Shown: positions 41,282 through 51,294, counted from the stretch's first letter. The stretch: DNA of 64,000 nucleotides from Bradyrhizobium sp. sGM-13 (GCF_018398875.1 NZ_JAGWDK010000006.1:62001-126000); one strand, 5' to 3'. The notes: a model not told the origin generated them from the letters alone. Program-made: numbers and translations.

Positions 41282-42583
41282 ATGGCAATTATCCCCGGAA
41301 CACCAGGCGACGACACGTTGGTTGGCACGCCAGATCCCGATGAGATCAACGGTCTGGCCGGCAACGATACGATTACCGGATTGGAAGGCGATGACCTCGT
41401 CAATGGCGGCGCGGGCGACGACGATATCGATGGCGGAGCCGGCAACGACACGTTGAACGGCAATGCCGGCAACGACACGATCGCCGGCGGTGAAGGCGAT
41501 GACACCGTCAGTGGCGGTGCGGGCGATGACGATATTGATGGCGGAGCCGGCAACGACACGCTGAACGGCAACGCCGGCATCGACACGATCGTCGGCGGTG
41601 AAGGCGATGACACCGTCAATGGCGGCGCGGGCGACGACAATATCGATGGCGGAGCCGGTATGGATACGTTGAACGGCAATGCCGGCAACGATACGATCGC
41701 CGGCGGTGCCGATAGTGACATCATCAACGGCGGCGCCGGTGATGACGTCCTGTCGGGCAACGGGGGCGATGACACGCTCAGCGGCGGGGTCGGTGACGAT
41801 ACCCTGAACGGCAATGCGGGCATGGACGCGCTGAATGGCGGTCTCGGGAACGACACGCTGAATGGCGGCGCCGATGACGACACGCTGAACGGCGGTGCCG
41901 GCAACGATACGCTCAACGGCCAAGGCGGCAATGACACGATGAGCGGTGGCGACGACGCCGACGACATGGCCGGCGGTGGCGGCGACGATACCATGTCCGG
42001 CGACGACGGCGACGACACCATGACCGGTGGTGCTGGCAACGACATAATGTCCGGCGGCGAAGGCGCGGACGAGCTCAGCGGCGGAGCTGGCGACGATACG
42101 TTGGACGGCGACGCCGGAGATGACATGCTTGTCGGCGGTGCCGATGTCGATGTGCTCAATGGCGGAGATGGAGACGATATCCTCTCCGGTAACGCCGGCG
42201 ACGACACCCTCAACGGCGGCGCGGGCGACGATGAGTTGAACGGCGGCAATGGCGCCGATGTCCTCGACGGTGGCGTCGGCAACGATGTGCTGACAGGCGG
42301 TGCAGGCTCCGACGACCACAATTTCGGCGACAATACTGCCACCAACTTCGGCGACGATGAAGTCACCGACCTGAACTTTGGTGCTGGCGATGAAGTTAAT
42401 GTCGATGCCGATCCGGCGTTTGATCCGGCCACCATCGTGGTGGATGACGACGGCACCAACACGGTGCTCGATTTCGGCTTCGGCACCATCACGCTCACCG
42501 GCGTTTCGGGCGGCGCGACCCCATTCGAGTCGATCGAAGACATCAACGACGCGGCGGGTTACGAGGCCATCGAGATCGTTTAA
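41282..42583 (+). CDS. RTX (hemolysin-type) calcium-binding repeat protein without Lys, Arg, Cys or Trp
   Basis: A 433-residue protein made almost entirely of GGxGxDxLx nonapeptides (about residues 9-345), the calcium-binding beta-roll of type I secreted proteins. The C-terminal about 85 residues ([20 protein letters not shown] ... GYEAIEIV) are acidic and hydrophobic, as expected of a type I secretion signal. There is no N-terminal signal and no enzyme domain. Residues 51-86, 87-122 and 123-158 are near-copies of a 36-residue block. Reading the whole sequence I find no Lys, Arg, Cys or Trp and one His. The exporter genes follow directly. Role unknown; adhesin, matrix or calcium-binding coat are options. 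Confidence 0.9.
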   Translation: MAIIPGTPGDDTLVGTPDPDEINGLAGNDTITGLEGDDLVNGGAGDDDIDGGAGNDTLNGNAGNDTIAGGEGDDTVSGGAGDDDIDGGAGNDTLNGNAGIDTIVGGEGDDTVNGGAGDDNIDGGAGMDTLNGNAGNDTIAGGADSDIINGGAGDDVLSGNGGDDTLSGGVGDDTLNGNAGMDALNGGLGNDTLNGGADDDTLNGGAGNDTLNGQGGNDTMSGGDDADDMAGGGGDDTMSGDDGDDTMTGGAGNDIMSGGEGADELSGGAGDDTLDGDAGDDMLVGGADVDVLNGGDGDDILSGNAGDDTLNGGAGDDELNGGNGADVLDGGVGNDVLTGGAGSDDHNFGDNTATNFGDDEVTDLNFGAGDEVNVDADPAFDPATIVVDDDGTNTVLDFGFGTITLTGVSGGATPFESIEDINDAAGYEAIEIV

Positions 42584-42668
42584 CCCCACAACTTCAGCGG
42601 GCCGGCTGCCGTGCCGCCCCGCTCCTGCCTCTCTGCAATACGTCAGTCAGTGGTAGTGCCGGCCAGTC

Positions 42669-44429
42669 ATGTATTCGCGTCGTGAGATCCCAGCGTCCGT
42701 TGCACGATCGCTGCTTGGATTGATTCCGGGACGATCCGCATTCGTGTGGGTCGTGGCCTTTAGCGTGTCATTGAACATACTTCTCCTTGTCGTTCCCTTC
42801 TACGCCATCGAAGTGTTCGATCGGGTCATCAGCAGCGGTAGCGTTGAAACCCTTGTTGGCCTCACCATCATCGCCGCAATTGCTCTTGTTTTCAGCGCCG
42901 CGTTCGACACCCTGCGCAGCCGGCTGCTCAGTCGCTTTGCGGTTAGATTTGAGCGCTACCTCGCTCCCATCGTGCTTGAAAGCATGATCGTTGATGCCAC
43001 CAATCGGGGTGACAGCAGGGCGCAAGATCTTGCAAAGGTGCGCGAGCTGAGGACGTTCCTATCCAGCGCAACGATTGCATCGCTGCTCGATGCTCCCTTT
43101 CTTCCGGCGTTTATTTTCATCCTGTTCTTTCTGCACCCCTGGTACGGCCTGATTGCGCTGGTCGGAACGGCGGTCCTCCTCACCATGGGCATCGTGAGCC
43201 GCTGGATCGCGCGCAGCGAAATCGCGCAGGCGTCCCAGGCCGCGCAGAAGACCCAGATCACACTTGACGGAATTGTCCGGCATTCCGCCCTGGTGCGTGC
43301 GATGGGCTGGACCAGAGGTGCCATCCGCGAATTCATGGACCTCAACGACCAGGCCTTGTCCCCCGTGGTTCGAGCCAGCGAGCGCGTCTATGCGATCGGC
43401 GCCGCGGCGCGCATGGTAAGAACGACGTTGCAGGTTGCCGCGATCGGCGCAGGCGCCTGGCTCGTGCTCCAGAGCGAGGTGCTGGCAGGCAGTCTGATTG
43501 CGAGTTCGATCCTGATCGCCCGTACGCTGCAGCCGATGGAAGGTCTGATCTCGGCGCGGCGCGCCCTTACTGCCGCGCACGAGGCCTGGAAGCAAGTTCA
43601 GACGGCCGCAGCGCCGGTTCTTGCTCGCGAGAAACGTACGCTGCTTCCGTCCCCGTCCGGCAGAATTGCAGTCGAGCGAGTGTCGCATCGGACACCTACG
43701 ACGCCGCGCCCGATACTCGCAGGCATAGATTTTGAATGTCCGCCTTCCGGGATCATCGTCGTGATCGGCCCGACCGGCGCCGGAAAATCGACCTTGCTGC
43801 GCCTGATGGCGGGACTGGAACGACCAAGCGGCGGCACCATCCGGTTGGACGACGCAGCCCTGAATAACTGGGACCCTGACCAGCTTGGGCAGTTTGTCGG
43901 TTATCTTCCTCAGGAGGTGCAGCTTCTGGGCGGCACAGTGGCCGAAGCAATCGCCGGCTTTGACGAACATGCGCGCGACGAGGACATCGTTGCCGCGGCC
44001 ATGCTTGCACAGGCGCATGAGATGATCCTGTCCCTGCCAGCCGGCTATCAGACTGAGATAGGGCGCGACGGCAACAGACTTTCCGGTGGTCAGCGCCAGA
44101 GGATCGGTCTCGCCCGTGCCTTTTTCGGGGATCGCAAACTGATCCTGCTGGACGAACCAAATGCCAATCTTGACCCGGACGGGGAGCATGCATTGTGTTC
44201 CGCCATTCAGCGGGCGAAGGCGCGCGGCGCGACACTGGTGATCGTCACCCACCGGCCCCAACTGCTGACCATCGCAGATGCCGTACTGCTTTTGAGGGAT
44301 GGCGCGCAGCTCGCTTTCGGATCGCCTGCTGAAGTCCTTCGCCTGCCTGTCACCCCTGTCGCGAAGCCGCATGTCGTCCGGCAAGGTACGGAATCTCAGA
44401 GATTGGCCGCGGGGAGGACCGCTCGATGA
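42669..44429 (+). CDS. type I secretion ABC transporter (PrtD-like permease/ATPase)
   Basis: Inner-membrane exporter with a fused ATPase, 586 residues. An N-terminal ABC membrane domain (FVWVVAFSVSLNILLLVVPF onward, about five or six helices) has no C39 peptidase, which suits an RTX substrate with an uncleaved C-terminal signal. The ATPase has Walker A VIGPTGAGKSTLL, signature NRLSGGQRQR, Walker B LILLDEPNANLD and the switch His in VTHRP. Its TGA overlaps the ATG of the fusion-protein gene. Confidence 0.93.
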   Translation: MYSRREIPASVARSLLGLIPGRSAFVWVVAFSVSLNILLLVVPFYAIEVFDRVISSGSVETLVGLTIIAAIALVFSAAFDTLRSRLLSRFAVRFERYLAPIVLESMIVDATNRGDSRAQDLAKVRELRTFLSSATIASLLDAPFLPAFIFILFFLHPWYGLIALVGTAVLLTMGIVSRWIARSEIAQASQAAQKTQITLDGIVRHSALVRAMGWTRGAIREFMDLNDQALSPVVRASERVYAIGAAARMVRTTLQVAAIGAGAWLVLQSEVLAGSLIASSILIARTLQPMEGLISARRALTAAHEAWKQVQTAAAPVLAREKRTLLPSPSGRIAVERVSHRTPTTPRPILAGIDFECPPSGIIVVIGPTGAGKSTLLRLMAGLERPSGGTIRLDDAALNNWDPDQLGQFVGYLPQEVQLLGGTVAEAIAGFDEHARDEDIVAAAMLAQAHEMILSLPAGYQTEIGRDGNRLSGGQRQRIGLARAFFGDRKLILLDEPNANLDPDGEHALCSAIQRAKARGATLVIVTHRPQLLTIADAVLLLRDGAQLAFGSPAEVLRLPVTPVAKPHVVRQGTESQRLAAGRTAR

Positions 44430-45763
44430 CGGAAGGAGGTCGAGATCGTGCAGTCGTCGTTTCCCGCAAGGAACGACCACGATCCGATATGCGGCGGATT
44501 ATTGGATGGGGATGCGTGCTGCTGGTTCTGCAATTTTGCTGCTTCGGCGTGTGGGCGATGACAGTTCCGCTTCGTGGCGCGGTTGTGGCGCAAGGTGTCA
44601 TAAAGGTTCATTCGAAGCGCAAGGCAGTCCAGCATCTTGAGGGAGGAATAGTAAAGTCGGTTCACGTCAGGGAAAACGATCAGGTCACGGCCGGCCAACT
44701 GATCGCCCGGCTCGATACCACCCAGATCGAAGCAGCCCTCGGCTCGCTTGAGACGAAATACTTTGCAGTTCTGGCGATGGAGGCGCGGCTGGCGGCGGAA
44801 GAGGCCGGCGCGAAATCGATCACCTTTCCCGACGAACTGAAGAGAAGCGCGAGCCATGCGTCCGCGCGCATTGCCATGCAAACCCAGGAGGGCGAGTTTG
44901 CGGCGCGGCTGGCCGCAATCGAGAATGAACGCAAAATGATCGATCAGCAGATGCTGCAGTTGACGGACTCTATCCGAGGCCTCGAAAGCAGCACCAAGGG
45001 TGTCGAGCAACAACTTGCGCTATTACGAGAGGAGATAGCTGACACAAGCTACCTCCTTACAAAGGGCCTCGCCCGAAAGCCACGCCTGTTAGCCTTGAAA
45101 CGAGCCGAGGCCGAGTCGAGCGGACAGATTGACCGCAACGCAGCGTCGGTTGCGGAGAAGCGGGGCAAAATGGCGGAACTTGAGGACAGGCGCCGACAGT
45201 TGGGCTTCAACCAGAATCAGGAAATCGCGAAGCAGCGTCATGCGGCGAGCGAGGAGATCGGTGATCTCCGACATCGAATTGCCGCTCTGCGCAATCAACT
45301 TGGACGGTCTGAATTGCGTGCCCCCGAGAGCGGAAAGATCGTGGGCCTCAACAGCCGGGACCTTAGAGCCGTGCTTGCACCCCGCGAAACGTTCCTCGAA
45401 ATCGTTCCGACGGAGGACCGGCTTGTCATCGAGGCAGCATTGAAACCAATCGATCGGGAAGAGGTCCATGCCGGACAGGCTGCGCGCGTCCGGGTTCACG
45501 CATTGAACATCCGTCGTCGGCCCATGCTCGACGGAAAGGTCGTCGCTGTAGCGGCAGACGCACTGACCGACGCCAAGAGTGGCATTACGTCTTACATGGC
45601 GGAACTGGAACTTGACATCAACGCGCCGACCGCCTCGTATTTCTCTTCGTTACTGCCGGGAATGCCCGTTGAGATATTTATCGAGACGGGAGAAAGAACC
45701 TTTGCGGAATATTTACTGCAGCCAATGGAACTGCGTATCAACCGCGCGTTTAAGGAGCACTAA
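44426..45763 (+). CDS. HlyD-family membrane fusion protein
   Basis: Periplasmic adaptor of a type I secretion system, 445 residues. One N-terminal membrane helix (IIGWGCVLLVLQFCCFGVWA), a biotinyl-lipoyl half (VQHLEGGIVKSVHVREND, with its partner ELRAPESGKIVGL), a long coiled-coil hairpin between them (about 130-310), and a C-terminal beta domain. Overlaps the ABC gene by four bases. No TolC-type outer membrane gene is adjacent, so the system probably shares a distant one. Confidence 0.92.
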   Translation: MTEGGRDRAVVVSRKERPRSDMRRIIGWGCVLLVLQFCCFGVWAMTVPLRGAVVAQGVIKVHSKRKAVQHLEGGIVKSVHVRENDQVTAGQLIARLDTTQIEAALGSLETKYFAVLAMEARLAAEEAGAKSITFPDELKRSASHASARIAMQTQEGEFAARLAAIENERKMIDQQMLQLTDSIRGLESSTKGVEQQLALLREEIADTSYLLTKGLARKPRLLALKRAEAESSGQIDRNAASVAEKRGKMAELEDRRRQLGFNQNQEIAKQRHAASEEIGDLRHRIAALRNQLGRSELRAPESGKIVGLNSRDLRAVLAPRETFLEIVPTEDRLVIEAALKPIDREEVHAGQAARVRVHALNIRRRPMLDGKVVAVAADALTDAKSGITSYMAELELDINAPTASYFSSLLPGMPVEIFIETGERTFAEYLLQPMELRINRAFKEH

Positions 45764-45807
45764 GCCGTCGGCATGAGCTCGACGGCATCTTGTTGCGGGA
45801 GGCGCCC

Positions 45808-47016
45808 GTGCATGAGAATGGCAAAACGCTACCCTCCAGGCAGGGTGGATTTCGCTTCAATGACGCTGAGCGCGGCGAGCCTCTTCAGTACGCCGAAGGT
45901 CATCAGATAGGAGGGCCTGCGGAGCAAGGCCCAGACCAGCGCGCGATGGAATATTTCGGCAAGGCTGTTGCCGAACTTTTCGAGTGCAGCAGTTGCTACG
46001 TCGCGGCCATGTCTCACACCGGATCGGAGCTTAAAGAGGTCCGAATCGGACACGCCGCAATCGATCCCTCATGCACCATGACCGTCGCCCGAATTGCCCG
46101 CAAGGGCGCCGGGACAGATTGCGCCTTTCTCGAACCTGTCAACGCACGCACCACGTTTGTGCGGAAACTGATCGGCTCCGAGCCAGGAACAAACGGTCAT
46201 TCCGTCATCGGCAGATTTGCCTCTCGCGACAGATCTACCGTAGTGTTTGTCGCGGGATGGCGGCAGGCTGCGCTAGTTCGGGCCGAAATTCCGTGTCTCG
46301 CGCGTGCCGTACGTGCGGTTTGGGGGACGGCTCATTCCCTCGTGCAGCGTTCACCCAATCGATATCCGGACGCAGAAATCTGGCTGGAAAACCTGGCATT
46401 CCCTGCGTTCATCGTGGACGAAGGCCTGCATATTCACGAGGTCAATCGCTGTGGTCGAGCGCTATCTGCAAAGGGCGAACTGCTCAGGGTGGATGGTGAC
46501 CGGCTCGCAGGGTCCAGCAGACTGGTAACCGAGCGTTTGAGGATGGCAGTCCGCGAGGCGTTGATTCCCAGGCCCGGGCAGGTTTGGCTGAACACAACTG
46601 TGCCTCTTTCTACGGAGCGTCAGCAGTTTGCCTTCGCCAAGATCGGGGCCGCGCCAACACATTGCGACATGGGGAAAGCATTGGTCATCGTGCCGCAATT
46701 CGATGAAGTGCTGGGAGCACACCGTATTGCAACCGCCTTCGGCTTGAACTGGGCCGAAGAGAGAATCATCGCTCGGATCCTTCAATTCCAGTGTCCACGT
46801 GATATCGGCGCCGACCTTCGATTGACCGAGGCGACTGTAAGAACCTACACCAAGCGCATCATGCTCAAGTTGGGGATCAATCGACAGGCCGAGTTCTTTC
46901 TGCTCTATAATCTCACGCAGTCCCCATTCGGGGCCGGCAGGCGCGAAAAGGCCGTCGCGCCGACGTCACCGGATTGCCAGTTGCTTTGTGCGGCTGATAA
47001 GCGGCCCCCGAACTGA
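45808..47016 (+). CDS. LuxR-type helix-turn-helix transcriptional regulator
   Basis: About 402 residues. The C-terminal about 65 residues form a LuxR/FixJ-like HTH: LNWAEERIIARILQFQCPRD, then IGADLRLTEATVRTYTKRIMLKLGINRQ. The N-terminal 300 residues are not a clear autoinducer or receiver domain; a PAS-like part may lie around 195-300 (WLENLAFPAFIVDEGLHIHE). GTG 45808 is chosen because GGGAG precedes it by about six bases; a TTG at 45790 has none. Position after the exporter genes suggests it controls the RTX locus. Confidence 0.8.
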   Translation: MHENGKTLPSRQGGFRFNDAERGEPLQYAEGHQIGGPAEQGPDQRAMEYFGKAVAELFECSSCYVAAMSHTGSELKEVRIGHAAIDPSCTMTVARIARKGAGTDCAFLEPVNARTTFVRKLIGSEPGTNGHSVIGRFASRDRSTVVFVAGWRQAALVRAEIPCLARAVRAVWGTAHSLVQRSPNRYPDAEIWLENLAFPAFIVDEGLHIHEVNRCGRALSAKGELLRVDGDRLAGSSRLVTERLRMAVREALIPRPGQVWLNTTVPLSTERQQFAFAKIGAAPTHCDMGKALVIVPQFDEVLGAHRIATAFGLNWAEERIIARILQFQCPRDIGADLRLTEATVRTYTKRIMLKLGINRQAEFFLLYNLTQSPFGAGRREKAVAPTSPDCQLLCAADKRPPN

Positions 47017-47032
47017 TGCGCCGGCTATTGCC

Positions 47033-48043
47033 ATGGTCCAGGACTTCATGCGCCGTGTGACTTCTTATCGAGCCTTTGCCATGGCGGCGGCACTGGGTTT
47101 TTCTTCCAATGCGATCGCCGAGAGCATTCAGTTGAGTATGCCAATCGCGTGCGAACCCGGCCGGACCTGCTACATCCAGAATTACACCGATGTCGATCCG
47201 TCGGGGTCAGCGCGAGACTATAAATGCGGCACCCTGACGTATGACCGCCACAACGGGACGGACTTTCGCTTGCCGTCGCTGGCGTCGCAAAAGGCCGGCG
47301 TGGAAGTGCTGGCTGCCGCAAGTGGCCGCGTGCTTCGCACGCGAGACGGCGCGCCAGACGGCGCCCTTGGCAAGTCTGCGCCCGAAACTGTTCGCGACGT
47401 CGAATGTGGCAACGGCGTTGTGATCGAACACCCGGAACATTGGGAAACCCAATATTGTCACATGGCTCGGGGCAGCCTCGTGGTAAAGCCCGGAGAGGCA
47501 GTCAAAGCTGGGCAGCCGCTTGGCCGGGTCGGTCTCTCGGGGCTGACCGAATATCCTCATCTGCATTTCACGGTCAGGCATAAGGGAGCGGTCGTAGATC
47601 CCTTCGCATATGGTGCTGCTTCCGGCTCCTGCGGGGGCGGCGAACTGCTGTGGCATCCGGCACTTCACGCGCAACTTGCTTATCAGGAGCGAACTATTCT
47701 GAACGCCGGCTTCGCGAACGGTCCGGTGACAATGGAGCTTGTCGAGGATGGAAGCGCGGGCATGGAAAAGCCGTCTGCCAGCGCGGCGGCAATTGTCGCT
47801 TTCGTTCGCGTCATTGGCCTGAAGGCGGGCGACGTACAACGGCTCGTCATCGAGAATCCAACCGGAAAGGCCATCGCCGAAAATCGAGCCGCGCAACTTG
47901 AGAGCAACAAGGCGCAATTCATGCTGTTTACCGGCAGAAAGCGTCCGGCGACGGGCTGGGAGCGCGGCACTTACAAGGCCACATATGTCGTGGAGCGCGA
48001 CGGTCGGATCGTTCTGGAGAGAGAACTGGAACTTACCCTCTAG
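47033..48043 (+). CDS. secreted M23 (LytM-type) metallopeptidase-like protein
   Basis: A protein of about 336 residues with a signal peptide ([20 protein letters not shown]), then an M23 fold: [12 protein letters not shown] supplies the first His and Asp, [20 protein letters not shown] follows, and [11 protein letters not shown] carries the HxH motif, so the zinc site looks complete. A C-terminal region (about 210-336) of unknown fold follows. Possible starts are ATG 47033 and 47048; the latter has AGGA close by. It lies 16 bases after the LuxR gene, so it may belong to the same unit. Target could be peptidoglycan or the RTX protein's path through the wall. Confidence 0.82.
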   Translation: MVQDFMRRVTSYRAFAMAAALGFSSNAIAESIQLSMPIACEPGRTCYIQNYTDVDPSGSARDYKCGTLTYDRHNGTDFRLPSLASQKAGVEVLAAASGRVLRTRDGAPDGALGKSAPETVRDVECGNGVVIEHPEHWETQYCHMARGSLVVKPGEAVKAGQPLGRVGLSGLTEYPHLHFTVRHKGAVVDPFAYGAASGSCGGGELLWHPALHAQLAYQERTILNAGFANGPVTMELVEDGSAGMEKPSASAAAIVAFVRVIGLKAGDVQRLVIENPTGKAIAENRAAQLESNKAQFMLFTGRKRPATGWERGTYKATYVVERDGRIVLERELELTL

Positions 48044-48222
48044 GGACCAGTCTTCGGAGCATCTGGTTTGAGTCGGCGGACACGACGCCGACAATCCCGA
48101 GCACCCTGATTGCCGTCTTGCCTTCGCCCGGCCGGATCGCCTGGCGGCCGGGAGCATCAAAAGCGCCTGGTTGGTTGCCGGAACGGCCTCATCCCGCTAT
48201 AGGGCGTGCAGAGGTAAAAGCC

Positions 48223-49038
48223 ATGGCCGATATGCGATTGATCGTAGCGGGGGCCGGCGGCCGGATGGGCCGCGCGCTGGTGCGCGTCATTTCGGAAACG
48301 CCGGGTGCGGTGCTGGCCGGGGCGCTGGAAGCGCCGGGCTCGGAACTTCTGGGCAAGGATGCCGGCGTGCTCGCCGGCGTGCCAGCCAACGGGGTCGAAT
48401 TGTCGGCGGACCTCTGGACACTGTCCGCCAATGCCGACGGCATTCTGGACTTCACCGTGCCCGCCGCCACCATCGCCAATGTTGCGATCGCCGCCCAACG
48501 CGGCCTGATCCACATCGTCGGAACCACCGGCCTGTCAGTATCAGACATGGCGGTCATCAAGAGCGTCACCTCGCGTGCGGTGGTGGTGCAGTCCGGCAAT
48601 ATGAGCCTCGGCGTCAATCTGCTCGCCGCGCTGGTCAAGCGTGTCGCGCAGTCGCTGGACGAAAGCTTTGACATCGAAATCGTCGAGATGCACCACAAGG
48701 CCAAGATCGACGCGCCCTCGGGCACGGCCTTCCTGCTCGGTGAAGCTGCCGCCGCCGGTCGCGGCGTCGACCTGCACGCCCGCTCCGCGCGTGGCCGCGA
48801 CGGCCATACCGGCGCCCGCCGACCCGGCGATATCGGCTTCGCTTCGCTTCGCGGCGGCACCGTCACCGGCGATCACTCCGTGATCTTCGCAGGTCCGATG
48901 GAGCGGATCGAACTGACCCACCGCGCCGAGGACCGGACCATGTTCGCGCAGGGCGCGATCAAGGCGGCGCTGTGGGCGCGGGGCAAGGCGCCCGGCTTCT
49001 ACACGATGACCGACGTGCTGGGGCTCGCCGACTTCTAA
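48223..49038 (+). CDS. dapB: 4-hydroxy-tetrahydrodipicolinate reductase
   Basis: NAD(P)H-dependent step of lysine and diaminopimelate synthesis. From ATG 48223 (AGAGG seven bases upstream) it is 271 residues: [17 protein letters not shown] is the cofactor loop, HIVGTTGLS and the catalytic [15 protein letters not shown] follow. Longer upstream frame is not coding. Followed 23 bases later by gpmA. Confidence 0.97.
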   Translation: MADMRLIVAGAGGRMGRALVRVISETPGAVLAGALEAPGSELLGKDAGVLAGVPANGVELSADLWTLSANADGILDFTVPAATIANVAIAAQRGLIHIVGTTGLSVSDMAVIKSVTSRAVVVQSGNMSLGVNLLAALVKRVAQSLDESFDIEIVEMHHKAKIDAPSGTAFLLGEAAAAGRGVDLHARSARGRDGHTGARRPGDIGFASLRGGTVTGDHSVIFAGPMERIELTHRAEDRTMFAQGAIKAALWARGKAPGFYTMTDVLGLADF

Positions 49039-49061
49039 CCATCGAAAAACGGAATCTTGGA

Positions 49062-49685
49062 ATGAGCGATCGTCTTCTCGTGCTCGTGCGGCACGGCCAG
49101 AGCGACTGGAATTTGAAGAACCTGTTCACCGGCTGGAAGGATCCCGACCTCTCCGAACTCGGTGTATCGGAAGCGAAAGAGGCCGGCCGCAAGCTGAAGG
49201 CGCAGGGACTGACGTTCGATGTCGCCTTTACCTCGGTGCTGAAGCGGGCGCAGCGCACGCTCGACCTGGCGCTGGCCGAGATCGGCCAGACCGGATTGCC
49301 GACCAAATGCGATCTGGCGCTCAACGAACGCGATTACGGCGATCTTTCGGGACTCAACAAGGATGACGCCCGCAAGAAATGGGGCGAGGAGCAGGTCTTG
49401 ATCTGGCGCCGTTCCTATGACGTGCCGCCGCCCGGCGGTGAAAGCCTCAAGGACACACTGGCGCGCGCGCTGCCGTATTACGTGCAGGAGATTCTGCCTG
49501 GCGTGCTGCGCGGCGAGCGCACGCTGGTCGCCGCCCACGGCAACTCGTTGCGCGCGCTCATCATGGTGCTGGAGAAGTTGACGCCCGAGCAGATCTTGAA
49601 GCGCGAACTCGCGACCGGCGCGCCGGTGATCTACCGGCTCAATGCCGATTCGACGGTGGCGTCGAAGCTCGATCTGGCGGCGTGA
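49062..49685 (+). CDS. gpmA: 2,3-bisphosphoglycerate-dependent phosphoglycerate mutase
   Basis: Glycolytic interconversion of 3- and 2-phosphoglycerate. The 207-residue protein has the phospho-His motif [10 protein letters not shown] at residues 8-17, [11 protein letters not shown], and the second His in [11 protein letters not shown]. Shorter than the E. coli enzyme by an internal loop, as usual in alphaproteobacteria. Likely co-transcribed with dapB; a large palindromic repeat follows. Confidence 0.95.
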   Translation: MSDRLLVLVRHGQSDWNLKNLFTGWKDPDLSELGVSEAKEAGRKLKAQGLTFDVAFTSVLKRAQRTLDLALAEIGQTGLPTKCDLALNERDYGDLSGLNKDDARKKWGEEQVLIWRRSYDVPPPGGESLKDTLARALPYYVQEILPGVLRGERTLVAAHGNSLRALIMVLEKLTPEQILKRELATGAPVIYRLNADSTVASKLDLAA

Positions 49686-49694
49686 GTTAAGATT

Positions 49695-49784
49695 GTAGGG
49701 TGGGCAAAGCGAAGCGTGCCCACCACTTCAGTCGCCGTCGAGAATAGATGGTGGGCACGTCGCTACGCTCCTTTGCCCACCTAC
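49695..49784. repeat. GTGGGCA palindromic interspersed repeat, copy 1
   Basis: Left arm GTAGGGTGGGCAAAGCGAAG ... GTGCCCACCA (49695-49725) pairs with TGGTGGGCAC ... TTTGCCCACCTAC (49749-49784). A second copy is at 59557-59643. Lies between convergent gpmA and the Ada-like gene; probably terminates both. The family is typical of Bradyrhizobium-type genomes. Confidence 0.75.
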
Positions 49785-49795
49785 GGATTTCGGGA

Positions 49796-50713
49796 TTAGT
49801 GCAATCCTACCTGCCCCGCTTCCCAGCCGAGCATCGCCTGCTTGCGGGTGATGCCCCAGTGATAGCCGGTGAGCGCGCCGCCTTTGCCGAGGGCGCGATG
49901 GCAGGGCACCACGAACGACACCGGGTTGCGGCCGACCGCGGCGCCGACCGCGCGCGAGGCTTTCGGGCTTTTGATCTTGGTGGCGATGTCGGAATAACAG
50001 ACCGCGCGGCCCATCGGGATCTTCAATAGCGTCTCCCACACCCGCACCTCGAAATCGGTGCCGATCAGCACCACGCGCAGCGGCTGGTCCGGCCGCCACA
50101 GCCGCGTGTCGAAGATGCGTTGCGCGAGGCCGACGGTGCCGTCATGGTCCTCGACATAGGTCGCATTCGGCCAGCGCCGCTTCATGTCGGCGAACGCTGT
50201 CGGCTCGTCGCCGGGGTCGGCGAAGGCGAGCCCCGCAAGGCCTCGCTCGCTCGCGATCACGATGGCCGTGCCGAATGGCGAAGCATGGAACCCGTAACTC
50301 AGCGTCATGCCGGCGCCGCCGTTCTTCCATTCGCCCGGCGACATCGCTTCATGGGTGACGAAGAGATCATGTAGCCGGCCCGGGCCGGACAGCCCCGAGT
50401 CGAGCGCGGCATCGAGCACGCTCGCGGAATCGCGCAACAAGCCCTTCGCATGGTCCAGAGTGAGCGCCTGCATAAACGCCTTCGGCGTCAGCCCCGCCCA
50501 GCGGCGGAATAGATGGTGCAGTTCGTCCGGCGTCACGGCGGCGGCATCCGCCATCGCCTCGATGGTCGGCTGCGTCCGCCACTGTTCCGAAATGAACGCG
50601 ATGGCCCGGCGCACCGAGTCATAGTCGCGCAGCGCGGCGCTCTGGTGGCCCGGCTTGGCCAGGCGCTGGTCATGTATGGCTGATATCATCATGGGGTCTG
50701 ATTTAGGGCGCAT
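49796..50713 (-). CDS. AraC-type HTH fused to methylated-DNA-protein-cysteine methyltransferase (Ada-like)
   Basis: A 305-residue two-domain protein. Residues about 30-130 form an AraC-type double HTH (MADAAAVTPDELHHLFRRWA); residues about 140-300 are an O6-methylguanine-DNA methyltransferase with the acceptor motif VVPCHRALG and upstream helix GRAVCYSDIATKI. It lacks the N-terminal zinc/phosphotriester domain of full Ada, so it would repair O6-methylguanine but sense damage differently. ATG 50713 follows GGAGG. Neighbours are not repair genes except nth, 0.6 kb away. Confidence 0.9.
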   Translation of the reverse strand: MRPKSDPMMISAIHDQRLAKPGHQSAALRDYDSVRRAIAFISEQWRTQPTIEAMADAAAVTPDELHHLFRRWAGLTPKAFMQALTLDHAKGLLRDSASVLDAALDSGLSGPGRLHDLFVTHEAMSPGEWKNGGAGMTLSYGFHASPFGTAIVIASERGLAGLAFADPGDEPTAFADMKRRWPNATYVEDHDGTVGLAQRIFDTRLWRPDQPLRVVLIGTDFEVRVWETLLKIPMGRAVCYSDIATKIKSPKASRAVGAAVGRNPVSFVVPCHRALGKGGALTGYHWGITRKQAMLGWEAGQVGLH

Positions 50714-50749
50714 GCGGCCTCCAAAACCACCCGATTTCTGACAAGCACC

Positions 50750-51271
50750 TCAAGCCACCGGATTATAGGTCGGCCCGCGCTTGGCGACCTGTAGTGCGGC
50801 CAATAAGGCTTTGGCAAAGCTGGCTTTTTCGTCGGGTCCCAGAACTTGGCCGATCGACACCCGGTGGCCGCGGGTGACCAGGTAAAGCCGCTCGATGCCG
50901 AATTCCGGGTCGCCGGTCTGCTCTAATTGCACCCAGAGCGGATTGCACGACCATTCCATCAGATGGCCGCGATGGCTGACCCGCCGGACGCGCAACTCCG
51001 TTGGCGTCACCATGATGTCCTCGGTGGCATCAGCGCTGCGAAAATTGACCCGGAACGCCCAGTAGATCACCAGCACATCAAGGCCGAAAAAGCCGACCAC
51101 TGGCCAGGCGCCCATCAGCATAAATGCGATGCCGGCGACAAAGCTCACGCCGCCGATGAAAATCATCAGCACCAAAAAGCCGGTGCGGTTCAGCGAGCGA
51201 TGCGGCGTCACCCGCGCCGAAAACAGCGTCGGCTGATCAAGCGTCGGATCAAAGTCGTTGCTTGCGGTCAT
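50750..51271 (-). CDS. DUF2244 membrane protein
   Basis: A 173-residue protein with two adjacent helices (GFLVLMIFIGGVSFVAGIAF, MLMGAWPVVGFFGLDVLVIY) and a soluble C-terminal part with LRVRRVSHRGHLMEW and GPDEKASFAKALLAAL. DUF2244 proteins are widespread in alphaproteobacteria next to nth; function unknown. Diverges from nth, starts 23 bases apart. Confidence 0.86.
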   Translation of the reverse strand: MTASNDFDPTLDQPTLFSARVTPHRSLNRTGFLVLMIFIGGVSFVAGIAFMLMGAWPVVGFFGLDVLVIYWAFRVNFRSADATEDIMVTPTELRVRRVSHRGHLMEWSCNPLWVQLEQTGDPEFGIERLYLVTRGHRVSIGQVLGPDEKASFAKALLAALQVAKRGPTYNPVA

Positions 51272-51294
51272 CGCGTATCAGTATATCCCCGATC

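Noticed and set aside
41432..41755. Regularly repeated DNA that might be a CRISPR array
   Set aside because: The repeats are in-frame coding nonapeptides with no unique spacers and no cas genes nearby.
41063..42589. Two long minus-strand frames over the RTX gene (508 and 462 codons)
   Set aside because: They mirror the nonapeptide repeats and give low-complexity Ser/Pro/Ala or Val/Ala/Gly products; the plus-strand RTX frame has a ribosome site and known repeats.
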